Source: Scandinavium lactucae (GTDB lineage: Bacteria; Pseudomonadota; Gammaproteobacteria; Enterobacterales; Enterobacteriaceae). From it: a stretch of 64,000 bases of DNA. The notes below the pieces were generated by a model. The model saw nothing but the letters and a program-made list of their open reading frames with translations, ran no database searches and had not been told where the DNA came from. This document shows, piece after piece, positions 63,337-64,000 of the stretch. The first letter of the stretch is position 1. Each line of letters begins with the position of its first letter. Both the position numbers and the translations under genes were made by a program. Location: contig NZ_JAWXRD010000002.1 in assembly GCF_033843265.1 (NCBI RefSeq), positions 372,001 through 436,000 on the forward strand, in the 5' to 3' direction.

Positions 63337-64000
63337 ATGGCGCTTGACACAAGTTATTGGGTAGATAGATGTTTAACAACATTACAAAAATGGATTGTCA
63401 ATACAATGTTCTATGATCCCCCACTCACAAATGTCGGCAAATCATCGTCTTCCACCACACTAAGTGAAGACGATGACGTTACAATACGTCAAGGTGAAAC
63501 ATTTTACGCTCCGGAACATGCGCTTTTTCTCTTGAAGAGTGGTTCAATTTTTCTGGAAGCGATAATGGAGGATATGGACACGATGCATAGCCATGTCGTG
63601 GGTACGTTATTACCAGGCGATCCGGTTGGTATTCTGAATAAATACATCCCCAATGTCCATTTTTGCTACCGGGCGATGGAAAATTGTGTATTACATAAAA
63701 TAACAGATAACTTCATTCAGGAAGCAGAAGTTAGCTCGCTCATCGGATTAATGTTTAAAGCGTTGTCACAAGCTACCCTGCGAATTATTTTGTCACATTC
63801 TGTAGTCGATATGCTGCGTGGATACTCGCGTATTCGAGCCTTGATTTATCACTATATGGAGCAAAAACAAACCGGCACTCTTGAAGAGCAAAAATTGCTG
63901 CCTTTTGTGTTGAACCGCGCTTCTTTGCCCAAGGCTCAGGTGGAGACTGTGCTTACCTCCTTAACGGATCGGGCCTATCTGGACATTCGCAGAGGTAAAC
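63337..64000 (+). CDS. IprA-like winged-helix regulator (runs off window)
   Basis: At least 221 codons, open to the window edge. A cyclic-nucleotide-binding-like domain (about residues 45-150, with DPVGILNKY) is followed by a helical, winged-helix-like end (RIRALIYHYMEQ, then LNRASLPKAQVETVLTSLTDRAYLDI) that matches the layout of IprA, where an isoleucine/arginine-rich helix precedes HISRSVIAEVLAAL. ATG 63337 and ATG 63406 are both possible starts; neither has a strong ribosome site. Diverged from the iprA gene at 27 kb. Confidence 0.75.
   Translation, partial: MALDTSYWVDRCLTTLQKWIVNTMFYDPPLTNVGKSSSSTTLSEDDDVTIRQGETFYAPEHALFLLKSGSIFLEAIMEDMDTMHSHVVGTLLPGDPVGILNKYIPNVHFCYRAMENCVLHKITDNFIQEAEVSSLIGLMFKALSQATLRIILSHSVVDMLRGYSRIRALIYHYMEQKQTGTLEEQKLLPFVLNRASLPKAQVETVLTSLTDRAYLDIRRGK

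Overview
The window comes from an enterobacterial chromosome. From 0.3 to 35 kb it follows the order known from the 8-9 minute region of Escherichia coli: proY-brnQ-phoR-phoB-sbcDC-araJ-mak-rdgC-ppnP-aroM-yaiA-aroL-yaiI-proC-psiF-iraP-ddlA-yaiZ-yaiY-yaiW-sbmA-ampH-iprA-autotransporter-hemB-tauDCBA. Protein sequences are close to, but clearly not, E. coli. phoA and dgcC, which normally sit around psiF, are missing. Extra genes (a DUF2076 protein, an MdtG-like exporter, an extensin-like protein) are typical of the Enterobacter/Klebsiella/Kluyvera side of the family. I cannot fix the genus from sequence alone. No rRNA, tRNA, CRISPR array or intact insertion sequence was seen.

Layout. 0.3-3 kb: proline and branched-chain amino acid carriers. 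3.4-5.6 kb: PhoBR phosphate two-component system with a Pho box. 5.6-10 kb: SbcCD nuclease. 10-18.4 kb: small housekeeping loci, including the TyrR/TrpR-controlled aroL-yaiA-aroM group. 18.6-27.7 kb: envelope and transport genes and cell-wall enzymes. 27.7-30.6 kb: a full-length EhaB/YaiT-like autotransporter. 31-35.4 kb: hemB and the taurine operon. 36-44.2 kb: a YiaW/YiaV-like pair, a complete polar amino acid ABC importer, a diguanylate cyclase and a POT peptide carrier. 44.7-49.9 kb: a molybdenum aldehyde oxidoreductase operon (paoABCD plus a cytidylyltransferase-like gene). 50-51 kb: an aldo-keto reductase.

From about 51 kb to the end the DNA becomes AT-rich with long non-coding spacers and looks like an acquired accessory segment. 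It holds a convergent LuxI/LuxR (EsaI/EsaR type) quorum-sensing pair. Divergent from luxR is a four-gene operon: thiolase, phosphotransbutyrylase-type acyltransferase, butyrate-type kinase and acetoacetate decarboxylase. Together these four enzymes would convert 2 acetyl-CoA to acetone + CO2 with one ATP gained and a proton consumed, using Ptb-Buk in place of the clostridial CoA-transferase. A second acetyl-CoA synthetase (acetate to acetyl-CoA) and a SlyB-like lipoprotein lie next to it. This quorum-sensing-linked, putative acetone-forming fermentation module is the most interesting system in the window. The segment continues with a protein made of two ribbon-helix-helix-like repeats, an orphan strong terminator that may end a small RNA, and a truncated-by-window IprA-like regulator.
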